A stretch of 64,000 nucleotides of DNA from Rhipidocladum racemiflorum (GCA_036346355.1 CM070571.1:45590293-45654292); one strand, 5' to 3'; counted from the first letter of the stretch, positions 22,863 to 37,800 are shown. Notes: a model not told the origin generated them from the sequence alone. A program made the numbers and translations.

Positions 22863-25800
22863 ATGAGCACGGTGGACAAGATGCTGATCAAGGGGATCCG
22901 GAGCTTCGACCCGGAGAACAAGAACGTCGTCACCTTCTTCAAGCCCCTCACCCTCATCGTCGGCCCCAACGGCGCCGGCAAAACCGTATGTCTAAACCAA
23001 TCCAATCCCCCCTTCCTTCCGTAGCATCTTAGCATGTATGTGTACTGATAGTAAAATGCATGGTTTGATCCTCTTGGGGTTTTGGGGCTCTTGTTTCTCT
23101 TTTTATCTGCAGACGATCATCGAGTGCCTGAAGCTGTCCTGCACCGGAGAGCTGCCCCCCAACTCCCGCTCCGGCCACACCTTCGTCCACGACCCCAAGG
23201 TGATACATGATTTTCTTGGTCCCTCTTCACCTCACCATTCAGGATCTTTATCGCTGTTGGGTGGTCAATGAAGTCTATGCTCTTTTGCTGGTGGCCTGGA
23301 CTAGGAGCGGTTTTGCTTAATTTGGGAATGGTCTCTCTCTCTCTCCCCTGTGTTTGTCTCTGTGTGGGTTTCGCTGCTCCAGTGGTTCAATTGGGGGTCA
23401 AATCAGAGAGTGTTCCTTTGTGATTTCAGGATTTCCTGGTCTATGGCGAATTTGCGTTTTTCTAGCGGTTGTTGGGTTTGCTGCATTTGGGAAATTTTGG
23501 ATGCCTTTGTGTTGTGCTATGCTTGTTCCAGGGAACGAGCTTAGTTGAATTTGAGAACGGTGGGTATTGTGGATGAAGACTGTGTTAAAGTTGTTTTTTA
23601 CTTGTTTTATTCTGTTTTGTTTTTACTGGGAGTTCTTTTACACTAGTTGTTGCTGTGGGATGTAGGTGGCAGGTGAGACGGAGACCAAAGGGCAGATTAA
23701 GCTGCGGTTTAAGACAGCAGCAGGAAAGGATGTGGTGTGCATTCGCTCCTTCCAGCTTACCCAGAAGGCATCAAAGATGGAGTTTAAGGCAATCGAGAGC
23801 GTCCTCCAGACTATAAACCCACACACGGGCGAGGTCCTCGGTTTTTTCCTTTGGCTTTTAAGTTGCTTCAGATAAACTTTGCATTCCAGATTTGTTAGTT
23901 CTATTATATCAATATGTGGGGCCGTGCATGTAATTCCCAGATTATGCTAAAACTCAAGACAAAAGATATGAACGTACAGTTCTGAATGAAAATGCAATAG
24001 TTTGTCATCCCTACTGTTTAAATTTGGCTTATGACACTAAGTGTAACCCAAAAAAAGCATCTTGTATTGGTTGCTGTTTCTAACTCAAGTATCATTAAAA
24101 TGATATTAAACATACCAATTACCTCTTGTAGTTTCTATTGCTATATGTATCTATTCTAGAGATCGTGGTTACTGCTGTCCCCATGGTTACGTACAGAGAT
24201 GCCCATAAATGGCCTGATGATTATGCAAATTGTCTTGTGGGTGTGTTGTCGAGCGTTCTTATTTTGGGCTTTTGGAGTAAGTACATATTGGCTTGATTTT
24301 ATGGTGGATAAATTAGGATTGCTGGAAGTGCATAGTGTTGTGGGGGGCATTCTATCTAAATTTATGTATACAAAAAGAGATAAAATACTCTTTTACCCCC
24401 TTCATGTTGATGTATATCATAAGATTTTGAACTGATAGAACAATCAAATTATCTTGTGAATCATGTAAAATTTTCTAGTATCTAGAAGGGCATATGATTT
24501 CCTTTGTTCCTTTGTATGTTTGTGTCTGGCCATAGAAAATCTTCTCTAGAACGCTTCTCTGATTTTTATAACTTTATATTCACAATGTCACGTAGAGTGA
24601 TATCCTTGCACATAGAAAACATTAAATCCATGTGAACCTAGACAATGAAATTTTCACACCTGTTGTTTGGTTGATTCTAAGTAATATTTCTATACAAGGA
24701 ATTGCATTTGTATCACTAAAATGGTACGAGATTTTCTGGAATACTTCAAGCTGAAATGCTGTGTCATGTATGTACTCATAGTGTCATTGGTGGTTGTTAT
24801 TGTTGAGTTCAGAAGGTTTGCCTCAGCTACAGATGCGCTGATATGGATAGGGAAATTCCAGCCCTAATGGGTGTTTCAAAGGCTATACTGGAGAATGTTA
24901 TATTTGTGCACCAGGATGAGTCTAATTGGCCGTTACAGGACCCATCAACACTTAAGAAGAAGTTTGATGACATCTTTTCTGCCACCCGGTACCTGAATAC
25001 ATTACTTTTTTTTTTATTACTTAAGAAGCTCTGAGAAATACATATTTTTTTCTTAGTTGAAGTGTTATAATCTGTTTAAGATAGTATACTCTATATTCTT
25101 TGGGGGTTAATGTTTTTTATAATCCTTGAGCTGATGTCAAAACTAGCATCTGACTACCTTAATTTCCACATCGAATGTACAGCTATACCAAAGCTCTTGA
25201 AGTCATAAAGAAACTTCACAAGGATCAAGCGCAAGAAATCAAGACTTTCAGGTTAAAGCTGGAGAACCTTCAGACTCTGAAAGACCAAGCGTATAGGGTA
25301 CTATAATCTTTTGTTCATCCTGTATGATTTTTTTTATGCTGTTGAATTGAAGTAGATTTGTGTGATGGTGCAGTAACTTTTGTAGTTGCTTATTTGCCAC
25401 TGCAAAAGTTTCTGATTGTGCCATTGAACTTTTCCTATTATTTGCCAACACATCCTTTGTGTTTTCAGTGAATTTGCTGTTCTTATAGGATTGAACTGTC
25501 TTTTTTGATAGAATCTAATATTAATAATGATTTTTTAAAAATGAATTATTAAGCAACATTAAAATAATTATGTAGTGGCTTGTGCAGTCTTGCACTTGTG
25601 CTACACAGTTGCTACGTACCTCAAGGACCAAATATGATCAGTGTTGATGTTCTGCAGTTAGATGTTCATGATATGTTGAACAAGTATATTTTGCCTTTAT
25701 TTGTTTTTAATCAAAATTCAAAATTAGTTAATTTATTAATATTTTTTTGGACTTTCTGCTGACTCTAATTGACTGTAGTGGTTAAAATGTGATGATGCTT

Positions 25801-28800
25801 GGAATTCACAAACAATGTAAATGTTTGGTAATTAATAAAATGGAAATAATATTGACAGCAGATTCCTAATTCCCACATTTTTTGGTTGTTTGTTGCGGTA
25901 AGTGGATGGGTACGGGTCACTCACCCTCATCTAACCACCATCAGGGCTCTTCCCTAACGAGTTAGAGAGGCTCTGAGGCTTATTTGGAGAACCTTTCTTT
26001 ATTCATTGCTTATTGATAATGATACAAACAAGGTTGTCCCCTTTATAGGATAGCTAAACTTGACCCCTAAGAAACCTATCCCTATATTAAGGAAACTAAT
26101 CCCTAATAATAGGAAATTTATCCCTGATACATGGAATGAAGAGAGGTGCTTCTGTGCTCTTCTTTTTTAAAGTTGCACAAATATTAAAGCATTAATGAAG
26201 GGTAGATGAGGATTACTTACCCCTTCGCTTGCTTCAAGATTTGTGCAACTTGTATTGGGAGGAAAAACATAGAAGCATTGCTCTGGAATAAATCTAAAAG
26301 AAAACAAGCCCAAATAATAAAGAAACTAATTATTCAAATCCTAATTAGTGACATGCTTCCATGCACCATATCCTAGCCATGGCATATCGCATATCACACC
26401 ATAACATTTTGGTTGTTTTGTGCATACTAAGTTAGACCTGGATTCTTCTATGCATTTTTTCATTTGCTATTCAAAGTTATAAGAACCATCGTTTGCACCT
26501 TTGCGGACTTTGGTAAATCACTGTAGTTATATTGCCTTTCCTCTTTTCTTGTCATACTTGTTCTTACTTTCATTTGCTCTTGGGCCCTATTCCATTTGGA
26601 GGCATTTATTTGGGTTGGAATTGAGTAGCAGCAGAAGTTTATCTTTTGTTTTTCACAATGGTTGCTAATTATTCCCTCCCATTGCAAATATAGGTCATCC
26701 TAGAATCTGTGCCTGTCAAACATTTATTTAGTTGGACCATCAATATATAAAGAAGTATCTAGATATTGACCACATGAAATTGGTATTACTAGATTTATCA
26801 TGAAATATAGTTTCATATTATATAAGTTTTTGTGATTTCTAACAACGTAACATGATAGAAATTAGTGGTCCAAGTTGTACCTTAGAGATGGTGCCATTGC
26901 CCAAAACAACTTTTATTTGCATCCTGAGGCATTATGTCTTTTTCATGTCATACGTTGATATGGTCTCCAATACTTTTTTATGGCTTGTTGCCATGCTGAA
27001 CCAGCCTCTTTTGAGTTGTTGCATTTGTCAGCTCATGACCTCATGTCAGTATTCACATGCAGCAAAGTTAAAAACCTTGACTCTGTACTGAAAGCTATTT
27101 GTTTTACACTTTAGCTCATAGTTCAGTTTAAACTTTAAAACACTTGTTGTTCCTAGTGTTATATTAATTCTCATTACTTTCACAGCTCCGTGATAACATT
27201 GCTCAAGATCAAGAGAAGTCAGATACCTTAAAAACCCAAATGGAGGAGTTGAAAACAAACATTCAAGGTGTTGAAAACAAAATCCTGCATACAAGGACGA
27301 GTTTGGATGAATTGAGGAAACTTCAGGAGCAAATTAACACCAAGGCAACTGCTAGAAGTACATATTTTACACTTCAGCAGCAACAATATGCTGCTCTTTC
27401 TGAGGAAAATGAAGGTAAGCAAACTCCTCATGATGCCCTTCAGCCTAATATTTTTTCCCAACATAATGATAGTTGACTGTTACTATGTTTAGATACTGAT
27501 GAGGAACTAAAGGAATGGCAAACAAAATTTGAAGAAAGAATTGCATTGCTGGAAACTAAAATCAGTAAACTAGAAAGAGAGAAGCATGATGAAGAGACAA
27601 AAAGCTCCTTGCTGTCCAAGACCATCAATGATTTGACACGCGAAATTGGAAAGCTCCAGGCAGAAGCTGATGTAATATTGTAATCTTTTATATCTTCTTT
27701 TGACTTAGTGTACTTTTCATAATTAACTAGTGGACATTGTAGTATGAGGCTAAAGTCATGTATGTTGCTTTCAGGCTCACATGTCCGTGAAGCATGAACG
27801 AGACTCTGCCATCAGAAAGATATTCACCAAACATAATCTTGGGCCAATTCCTGATCATCCTTTTACTAATGATATTGCCATGAACCTTACAAACAGAACT
27901 ACAGCAAGACTGTTGAATCTTGAGGACGATTTGCTTCACAAGAAGGTTACAATACTGATTCTTTGTATTCTGGAATTTAGTTGCAGAAGTGAACCACTGT
28001 TCCCCTAGGCGGCGCCTAGGTGCTAGGCTCCACTCTGTCACCTAGCCTAGTGCCCAACACCTTGGTGAAACCTGAAATTGTTCCTAATTATTTTTTTTCA
28101 AAATCATCCTCCAAATTGATATTTCTATGGTCATATTGCAAATATGCTTTATTCTGCGTCCCATTACTTGCAATTTTTTTTGAGAGGGTACAAGGTGACG
28201 CACACCACTCACGCAACACACACACACACACACACACACGCGTGCACATCTCCTACACACGCTAAGGAACTAATTCTCGTTGAGCGTGCACGCGTGTGTT
28301 CGACTGGAGTCGAATGCGGGTAGGCCGTCCGCTCGACAGTAGGGGTGCAAACGGAGTGGATACGGACGGATTTCATTCATCCTGTATCCTATTCCAAATT
28401 TTTTCTCGGATACATAATCGGATACGGACAATGCCGGATTCGAATACAATACGGATTACTTCGGTCACGAATATGGAGCGAATACAGGTCATTCCGGATA
28501 CGGTTAGTCTCGGTCACAAATAGTTAGTCGGATAATGCGCGAAAGCAGAAACCATATATGCCACGTATATTAGGATCAATCAACCATACACAAAACTTTA
28601 CTAGAACCTTCAAGACATGTAAGTGTTTCAAATTCAATAATAGTTGCATTCCCTACATAAGAATAATATACAACCAAGTACAATTCTAATCAAAATATGC
28701 ACTTATATGATGTAGCACATTCAACTGCAATCAAGTGTTTTGTAGTGCAATTATAAGAGCTTGCTCCAGAAAGTAGTGCAATTATATTACAACTTGCTCA

Positions 28801-31800
28801 CATTATATCATAGGCTCACAACAGCATTATGTTTCATATTATATTACAACTTGCCTAATCAGATAGCACACAACCAACACGCAACATCTAAAATACAACT
28901 AGCAAGCAGTGTAATTCAAATACACACATTATGAACAATATTGCAAGGGTATCGGGTCAGATATTTATCGGGTATTGGGTCGGATATTTACCGAATATCG
29001 GGTCGGATATTGCTCTTCCCATATCCTAACCCATATTACATGAGATTTTCCGGATACGGATCGGATATTGCTCTTTTCATCATGGTTGTCATGGCGTCCT
29101 TGAACGGACGCCTAAGCGACGCTTTAGCGTCGTGGCGGTCCGGACGGCGGACGCCTTGCCGAGGTCGTGTATGGCGTCCGAGGCGTCGCCGTGGCGTCGC
29201 CGAGGCGTCTCCGTGGCGTCCGTGGCGTCGCCGTGGTCTATGGCGGCCGCCATAGATGTAACCCTAGCCCACAAAATAGAGAAACGAAGAGGTAAGTTGA
29301 GGACCTCCGGTATGAGTTGAGAAGGGACCCGACTCGGCCCGTGCGCCGCCGACCACCTCCGGCCGTCTGTGCGCGCTCGCCAAACCTCCGGCCGTGCGCG
29401 CAAACTCTCACTCCGTCGCCGTGCGCGCCGCCGAAACCAGCTCCTCCGTGTGCGCTGCGCTGACCTCGGCCGTCTTGTGCGCTGCTCTGCTCGACCTCTA
29501 GCCCGTGCCGCCGACTCTGCTCGACCTCCAGCCTGTGCCGCCGGTCGATCTCCTTCTCCTCGTCCAGGTCGAGCTCCAACGCACCGAGCTTTGCTCTCCA
29601 GGTCGATCTCCAGGTCGATCTCCTTCTCCTCTGCTTTTTAACTCTCTGCCTCTGCTCTTTTAACTCTCCAGGCCGATCTCCAGGCGTCCGAGCAGCAAGC
29701 AGATTGCTCTTTTAACTCTCTGCTGGCTAGGTGGACATGGCAGACGAGCACGCAACCACCGAAAGCAACTCATCTCGGGCAGATGCATATGACCCATTGA
29801 CAGATCCAAAACAAATGCTTCCAGTGAGGTTCATGATGCACAAATGCTTACCGGCCTTCTGGAGAAAGAAATTGAGAAAATTGGCAAAGAATATGTTGTT
29901 CAAGTGGTCAACTTGTCAACTATTTTAATGTCTTATTATGTTGCAATTTGGTTGTTTTTATTCGCCTTACATATATGTCTAAAAAGGCGCCTCGCATCGC
30001 GCCTTAACCTCTTAAAAGGTAAAAAGGTCCTGGCACGCCGCGGACGCCTTACCGCCGTGACAACCATGCTTTCCATATCCTAACCCATATTACATGAGAT
30101 TTTCCGAATACGGATATAGATAACATCGGTACGGATTTTTTTCGAATACGGTATCGGATCGGTCGAGAATTATCCGCTCCGTTTGCACCCCTACTCGACA
30201 GCGTGCTTGGCCAACTGAGTTACGCTCGGTTCTCATTACTTTGCAATTTTGCTCCCCTTTTGGTTTGCATCTCAGTTAATGCATAAGTGTATGCCATTTT
30301 CTAAATGATTTTGTTGGTGGAAGGATGTTATGAACTTACCATACTCTACAAAGAATTTGCTCCAGTCACTGTTCTAAATAACGGCCGTTAAGACGGTTAA
30401 GGCCCCCTACTTGTTACAATTATGGACATTTCAAGGTTTGTTCGTTTCGTTTATTCGGTTTAACGGCCGATAACGTTTAATAGGCCCGTTTATTTGGGTT
30501 AAGTTGCAAGATTGCCCTATGACATAGAATGTTATGACATACATGAGATGATTGCTAGCTTTGCTTTTCATTGCCACTTGAGCTGTTATTCATTCAATTA
30601 TAATTCTTTAATTACATTCACATCATGTCATCTTTTCTCTTCATGTAACCGCTGTGGACAATTGTTGATAGCCTGGTAGTTCCATTCTTTATATATGAAC
30701 AAAGATGTTTAGATGCTTATTTTGTTACTGCAAACACATGTATATATCTCTCTGAATTTTTCATAGTAAAATCGTTTACAAGGCTGCTTACTATATGAAT
30801 ACTAAAAGGTGGGATGACCGTTCGTTAACTGTTTACCGTTATTTAGAACATTGGCTCCAGTACAAGCAGTAAATTTTGGATGAGTCAATACTGAAAGGCT
30901 GCATTCTTATCAAGTATGTGCCTCAAAAATTAAATTTCTATTTTTGAGCAGAAATCTAACGAGGAGCAGTTAGAGTTACTGTGGGTACACTATCTCAAAG
31001 TAAATGCTCGTTACTCTGAAGTTGATGGCCAGATACAATCCAAGATTGCATCCAAGGTTAGTATTGGAAAGATACTGGATTTACACAGGTCTGATCTTCT
31101 GTAACTGGTATATTGGATATCATTTCTTAATATATTAAGCACTTTTCAGTTAGGTATTTCAAGGCGCATGAAAGATAAAGAGAATGAACGTGATGCTGCA
31201 GAAATGGAGCTTTCAAAACATAGTCTGTCCCGTATTGATGAAAGAGAGCGACATCTGGTATTTATTCTACCTAACCATTCTTAAATGTTGGAAACATTCA
31301 TTGATATATAGCTGCACTTAGTTGATCTCTAAGGTTCATTTGTTTGCACATTGTTATCACACTTTTATCGCAAAAGATAATGACTCAACGCTGGACAGTT
31401 TCACTACAAATGCCCCAAAGCTGTACAATTTAAAGGCTCTCGCACCAATGGCTTATGTTTTGCTCGACATTCTTTAATCTCTCAGTGTGTGTCATTCTTA
31501 ATTCTAAGAAACTAAGTTGTCCCATCTTAATTTATAGCAAATTGAAGTTGAGAGGAAGACACTTGCCCTGGGAGAAAGAGACTATGATTCGATTATAAAT
31601 CAGAAGCGCACAGAGATATTTAGCTTGGATCCGAAGATAAAAGCACTTCAGCGGGAGAAAGATAACATAACCAGTGATGCTGAGGACAGGGTTAAACTAG
31701 ACTTGAAGAATGATGAGTTGGAAGAAAGCAAGAAGAAGCTTAAGAAGATGCATGTTTCTTTCCTTTTTGACCTTTTAATTCTTTCTGTATTATGGTTACA

Positions 31801-34800
31801 ATTTCTTATATTCCACCAATATCCTAAACTCTTCATGTAATAATTCAAATAACATGTGTTGCAAACTGCAGATTTGATGAGCATAAGGACAAAATCAGAA
31901 GTGTTCTTAAGGGGAGGGTTCCTTCTGTCGAAGATCTCAAGAAAGAGATTACTCAAGCCTTTGGGTTTGTGCCATAGTGCTTTATTTAATATACTTAAAT
32001 GTTTTGCTCAATGATTTTCTAGTACATAGTAAGTACTTCTGGGTCATATATCAATCTTAATTTACCTATGTACAGCTGTAGTTTACGCACTATTCTCTTC
32101 TATGCAATCGGTCTTCTTTCTTCTATTCATTTCAGTGGTGGACTACCGGATGGGTAGTAGTAGTAGTAGTTTATGAAGTCGCGTACACTTCGATCAATAA
32201 TGTACATCATGAGTATGTATTCAATGCTAGTGTACAAGTTAGTTGTAAACATAAACGTGCATTTGTATTTTCAGGATCTAGTCAATTAACACTTGGATGA
32301 CTAGGCCTGCACACACCCAACTTGTTATTAAGCTATTATACTTCCATTCTGCCATAACAGATGCAAGAATATTACCTGTGACACTTTATATTTGTTATTG
32401 CTGTATTTATTAATTGCACTACAAACTCTGGTTTACTCAGTTCTGTAGACACAGAACACAATGATTTGAACTCAAAATCTCGGGAAGCAGAACAGGAATT
32501 GAAATTGGTACAAATGAAAGTAGATGATGCTAGAAGCCACCTGTCAAAGCTTCAAAAAGAATTGGACGGTAAATTTAAATTTGATCACTGCACTTTTTTA
32601 CTTATTTAATACCAATTTGGTGAAGTTTTCTTTGATATAATTTGACAACTAAAAGCTCCACTATGATTTGGAGTTTGAAAAATTAAAATTGGAGAGGTGC
32701 GGACTACATGTCTCCTTGGCTTCTCAAGTGTAAATGTATCATCCTTCTGACTTGCTATGCTAAAACAATGATAGATTCGCTGCCAACCAAGTACAGCGTA
32801 ATCAATTCAAAATCTTACTTAAAACATAATTGTAGGCTAACCTAGAGAGTACATTCCTAGCCAGAATAAAGTGAAAGTATGTGAAAGATCCATTTTAATT
32901 ATCTTGTTTAAGAAATGCTCTTGGACAATGCCCCACAATGCGCTGTTGGACTGCTTGATCTAGTCTCAGTGTGGTATAAACCTGGGAGTGGTTACACAGG
33001 AATCAAGGATAATTAGTGCTGCAATTTGTTGAACGCGTGGCCAACCAATAACATATTTCACACAAACTGTCACTTGATTGATTTGCCTGGGCTAAACTGA
33101 AGCCTTGGGTCATTGTCCAAGGGTCTGGCCAAGAAAAGATAATAATTGATGTGGTTCATAAATTTAAACTAATATTTTCTGTGCAACTAACAAGAGGAGT
33201 ACATGTTTGGTTATTTGGTAAATACTGTGCTGTTTTATTGACACGTGGAATGGCACACATAAATGATATTTTTCATACAGCAAAGAGAAGGTTTCTGGAC
33301 TTGAAATTTGAATCCATGACTAATATTTCTGCTGACGTTGACACGTTTCCCAAAGTTCTGCAAGATGCCATGGATAATAGAGAAAAACAGAAAAGGTTGC
33401 TACAATAATTACACTATTTCATTCAAGCTGTTCTTCTTGAGATGCATAAATTCAATGCTTTCTATGTGCAGCCAGTACAATTACGCAAATGGAATGAGGC
33501 AAATGTATGATCCTTTTGAAAAAGTGGCTCGTGAGCACCACATGTGCCCTTGCTGTGAACGTGCTTTCACACCTGATGAAGAGGATCGGTTTGTAAAGAA
33601 GGTGGGTGATCCAATAATTAATAGCATGTTGCCTTTTTGTTTAGTTAGAACTTAGAGTTACTTTGCACATGCGATGGAGGCCTTTTCTGATGTTGCTGTC
33701 TGTTATACCTTTCAGCAAAGGATGACGGGTGCAAGCACCGCAGAGCACATGAAAGTTCTGGCAATGGAACTGTCAAATGCTGAAACCTTTTTCCAGCAGT
33801 TGGATAAACTCCGTGTGACCTATGATGAATATGTGAAGCTGGGAGGAACGACTATTCCTTTAGCAGAGAAGAATTTGAAACAACTTTTGGCGGATGAAAG
33901 TGAGAAAGCGCAGGCATTCGATGATGTTAGTCTTCTATTATTGACATCACTCCATTTAAATTCGCATACAAAAAACAAATAGCAGACAGTTGAACCTGAT
34001 GCCTTAGATGACCCATGTTTCTCTGGACCAAAATAACTCCAAACTGGTGAAATATCTCAGAGTTCTACTATGTGTCCTCGTAATGATTCCCAACTCCTGA
34101 GGCATAGTTCCATTGATCCCTTTTCTATGTTAGGTAGTACTAAATCACTTGTGAAGAGCAAGGAGCTTGCTATTTGTAAAGATCTCATGCTCTGAGACTA
34201 AGCTATGGAATGCTTTATCCTTTTCAGAGAGTCTGTAAATTATTCGTTCGCACTTCTCCTAGGTCACATCAAATGTGGCTTTTTTGGGTGTTCTTAAGCT
34301 TAAAGCTGCCACAAGCTAAAGCCCTTCTACATTGGGCGTTGTAGGATTGGTTTTCTTTGATTAAATTGAGAAAAATATGTAGTTTGTGGTTAGCTGATGG
34401 CGTAGTTTGGTATTTTAAATAGGAGCACTATCATTTGGGAAAACACGAGTTGAACCTTTTGCAACCGCAGTACAGCTGCATTATATCCTGAGAATTCATA
34501 CCTTCTTGAGAAATCATACCTTTCTACTTTTGATTAGCCACCAGTGAAGGTAAGGTTGCTAATTCTAAACATTCTTTATGGTGCATTTTCTATTTTTGCT
34601 GTCTTGTTTTTATTTGAAGGTTTTCATCTTTGGAGAGACGTAGTTTTGTTTACAACTTGTATAATTGATGCTTCATTGCAGCTTGTGAGTGTTCTTGCCC
34701 AAGTTAAAATGGACAGGGATGCAGTTGAAATCTTGTTACAACCAGTTGATAATATTGACAGGCACGTACAAGAAATACAGAAGTTAGTACCACAAGTTGA

Positions 34801-37800
34801 AGATCTTGAATATAAGCTTGATTCTCGTGGACAAGGTGTTAAATCTTTGGAGGAAATTCAGTTGGAGCTAAACTCTTTGCAGCGGACAAGGTATCCGGTT
34901 TTCAGTGGGGAACAGACTTACTAATACTCGAATAGGAACGACATGGCTTAAAAAAAATTAAACAAAAGAAAAGGAACTCATTATAATACCCTGTTTGGGA
35001 ATTTAGAAAGGAGTTCTTCAGGGAACTAAATTCACTAGGATGTTTTATGCACAATTGATCCTAGGAGATTAGAAAAGTGATCTCCTTTACCATTTGAGCC
35101 CCCTTTAGTTTAGCTATTTTTTAATGGATAAGAGTGGAGGATAATTTCTTTGGGGTTGATCTACATCTACACCATTCAACCAAATTTATCACGCACAACA
35201 GTTCTTGTTTGTATTCTTTGTTTCTTCTATTTCCTTTCGGTTATATAGCATACATGTATGTGGGATTTAGTCTTGCTTTAGTTTCATTTTATCTAAGTCA
35301 TTTGGTTTTGGTGCTATGGAAGGGAATTAAATAAAAAATGTTCTCACATATCTGAAAGCATTTTCTGTAGATGGTTCTATTATGTTTAAATAAGTTGTTC
35401 CTTTTGTTGGCCCTGCAAAAAAGAAAAAAACCCTAGTGCTAAAGCTTTTCAGGGTGGACAATGAATCAGTAAATTACTCTGCGACAAACATAATTTTGTG
35501 TTGTACTCCCTTACCCAGATCAGTTGGTTTGTGTAACAATCAATAGAGTTTTGGCAAATGATGCACTCTGCCTTGTCATAGATAGTGCTTTTCTCTTCCA
35601 CAGACAACTCGCTGTTACATATTTGCATGTAGAGATAAATATTTTCAATGGCTACATACACAGATAAGCACACAAACTGGTTGTTAGATGTTTAAGTGCT
35701 TTGGCTGGCATATCTTGCAAAATACTTGTGTGCATACTATAGGTTAATTCTTCGAAATATCACCATTGAAGCAATTGAATTAATCATTCGTCTGCTTCCT
35801 TCATGACTCCAGCTTGGAAGATCCACTTTATTTGATGTTGCCATATGTCTTACAGGGACACATTGAGTAACGAAGTGGATGATCTCAGGGATCAGCAAAG
35901 AATGCTTAGTGATGATCTGTCAAATGCTCAGATGCGATGGCATTCTCTTAGGGAAGAAAAGCTAAAAGCTTCTGGTATATTGCACAAGTTTAAAAAAGCT
36001 GAAGAGGATTTGGTACTTCTAGCTGAGGAAAAGGAGCAACTGACCCTAGATGAGAAGGTACCCATTTGACTTCCATTTATGTGCACTATCGATTGGTTAA
36101 TATTTTCTTTGTTGAAATACTGTTCCTTAATTCTAAGGCTCATATTTTTGAGATCTGTACCGGTAGGGTGTGTTTGGTTGCTTGTACCAAGTGGTACATG
36201 TATGAGATTGTTCAATAAAAAAGTCATCAATGTGTTTGATTGCTTAAATGGAACCATCTCATCATGGATGGTAGGATACAAATTTAAGGAATATTCCCTA
36301 TAGATATTAAATCATTCCATTCATCCAAAACAATGGAACCAAATGATACAAGACCATCCCATCCCATCCCATTCAACTTCATCCAAGCAACCAAACACAC
36401 CCTTAATGAGTTCCATCATGTTAGATGGAGAGAGAAGTGCAAGTGTGTAAGGTTAGTTGTATTGAAATATCCCAAAGGGCAACATATAGAATACATCGTA
36501 ACATGGGCACAACATGAGTAAACCCTACAACACTAGTAAATACCTTCAGTGCCCTTAACACCCCCATCAAATGCAAAGCGTATGCAATAGCATTGCATTT
36601 GAAAGGGTTAACACTAAAATAGGGAAAATCCGAAGTCCTAGTTTGAAGTTATCGTCTTAGTGTCCAGCTCTTGGAAAATGTGTCAAGTATCAAACGATCT
36701 CTTCCCATCTGGGTTGTGTGGCAGCCCATAAAGCACACAAAGTATATGGCTTGAGAAAGCAGAGGCAAGTGGGAGCAAAGTCGACCATGACAACACGACA
36801 TAGAAGATGATGAAGCCGGCACAAATAGAGAGATGGATAGAAGCACGGCAGCGCAGATGGAAGCCAGAGACGGCGGTGACGCGGAAGGGAAGCACAACGG
36901 CCTTTGAAACTCGGGACGACGGCTCAGAGAGAAGCGGCAATATCATAAAGACCTCTACTATCTGCAGCGGCTCAAAGAGGAGTGGCGGCTGTTGCCATGT
37001 GGAAGGAAGGATAGCTAGAAAAGCAATCGACCGACTGACAATGAATTTGTGGATACACACGGTATGGACGAACTCAAAGATAGGTGCTACAGACTTGGAT
37101 GGACACAACAAAAGACACAAAGGAAAAGACTCAATAGCAGTAGGACAGCTAACACCAGCACCAAAATAGTAGCAACGCAAAAGCACCACATGTAGCCCAC
37201 CATCAACAGCAACAACTCATAGCGCAAAGCTGAGCAATCGCTCCAAGGGAGTAGGGTGGTGGCAACATATCGGGACCCGGATATACAAATCCAAACCCTT
37301 TGTGTATACTGCACTAGTCTAGGATTATGTTAGTGCACACAGTGGCAACATAGACAAAATATCATCCACCACATAGCGAATTATGAATAACTAGATGAAT
37401 TCCATAAATAAATAACTGTTGTGACCTTACGTTCGAGTTTACATCGTTAGGCCTCGTAGGGCTGAATCACTAAATAAGATAATTGAGTGGAAATGAAAAT
37501 AAAACTCGAGTGGAACCCATCAACATGCCACATGCAAGGTACAAGACCTACGACGCAACCTCCTTGCAAAACAACTCCTCCAAAGCCAATGTTGATTAAT
37601 GCAAGGGTGAGTACATAAAGTACCCTGCAAGTTGTGCACACATAATGCAAATGTAGTTCAACTACATGCAAGGCTTACTCCAAAGGAATGGCTTCAGGTT
37701 TTATTTTGCCCAAAGCAATATTTTAGAGAAGATGATAATAGATTGAAAGAACAATTTAAATTGATATAGTAATAATAATTTAACAAGAAGTTTCACAAAG

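Larger units (their letters stand above)
28340..30193. mobile_element. hAT-type element in RAD50 intron 8 (1854 bp including a nested insertion), TSD CTCGACAG
   Basis: The ends are TAGGGGTGCAAACGGA (28340) and CCGTTTGCACCCCTA (30193). CTCGACAG flanks both ends exactly (28332-28339 and 30194-30201). The subterminal DNA carries many copies of cggatattt/aatatccg words and a directly repeated stretch around gattttccggatacgg. No transposase of its own is visible. It is inserted between box A and box B of the SINE and is itself interrupted at 29081-30068. Confidence 0.93.
28178..30233 (-). mobile_element. tRNA-derived SINE in RAD50 intron 8, split by a hAT insertion
   Basis: Read on the minus strand from 30233 to 30202 and then from 28339 to 28178, about 194 bases form a SINE. 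Box A TAACTCAGTTGG (30222-30211) is one base off the tRNA consensus. Box B GCATTCGACTCC (28317-28306) follows at a normal distance once the inserted hAT is skipped. The 3' end is CCCTCTC plus an A-rich tail. The flanks CATTACTTGCAATTTT (from 28162) and CATTACTTTGCAATTTT (to 30250) form a long target duplication with one gap, as expected for LINE-mobilised SINEs. A (CA)n run lies at about 28218-28239 inside the SINE body. Confidence 0.78.

Noticed and set aside
28296..28317. Possible tRNA gene (box A and box B like sequences in RAD50 intron 8)
   Set aside because: The boxes are separated by a hAT insertion, and the unit has a long body, A-rich tail and target duplication, so it is a SINE.
31750..31760. 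Ordinary GT donor at 31754 for RAD50 exon 11
   Set aside because: It would bring a stop codon two codons into exon 12, while the GC donor at 31750 keeps the frame and the expected protein length.
34980..35340. MITE in RAD50 intron 17 (CCCTGTTTGGGAATTTAG start)
   Set aside because: No matching opposite end or target duplication could be found.
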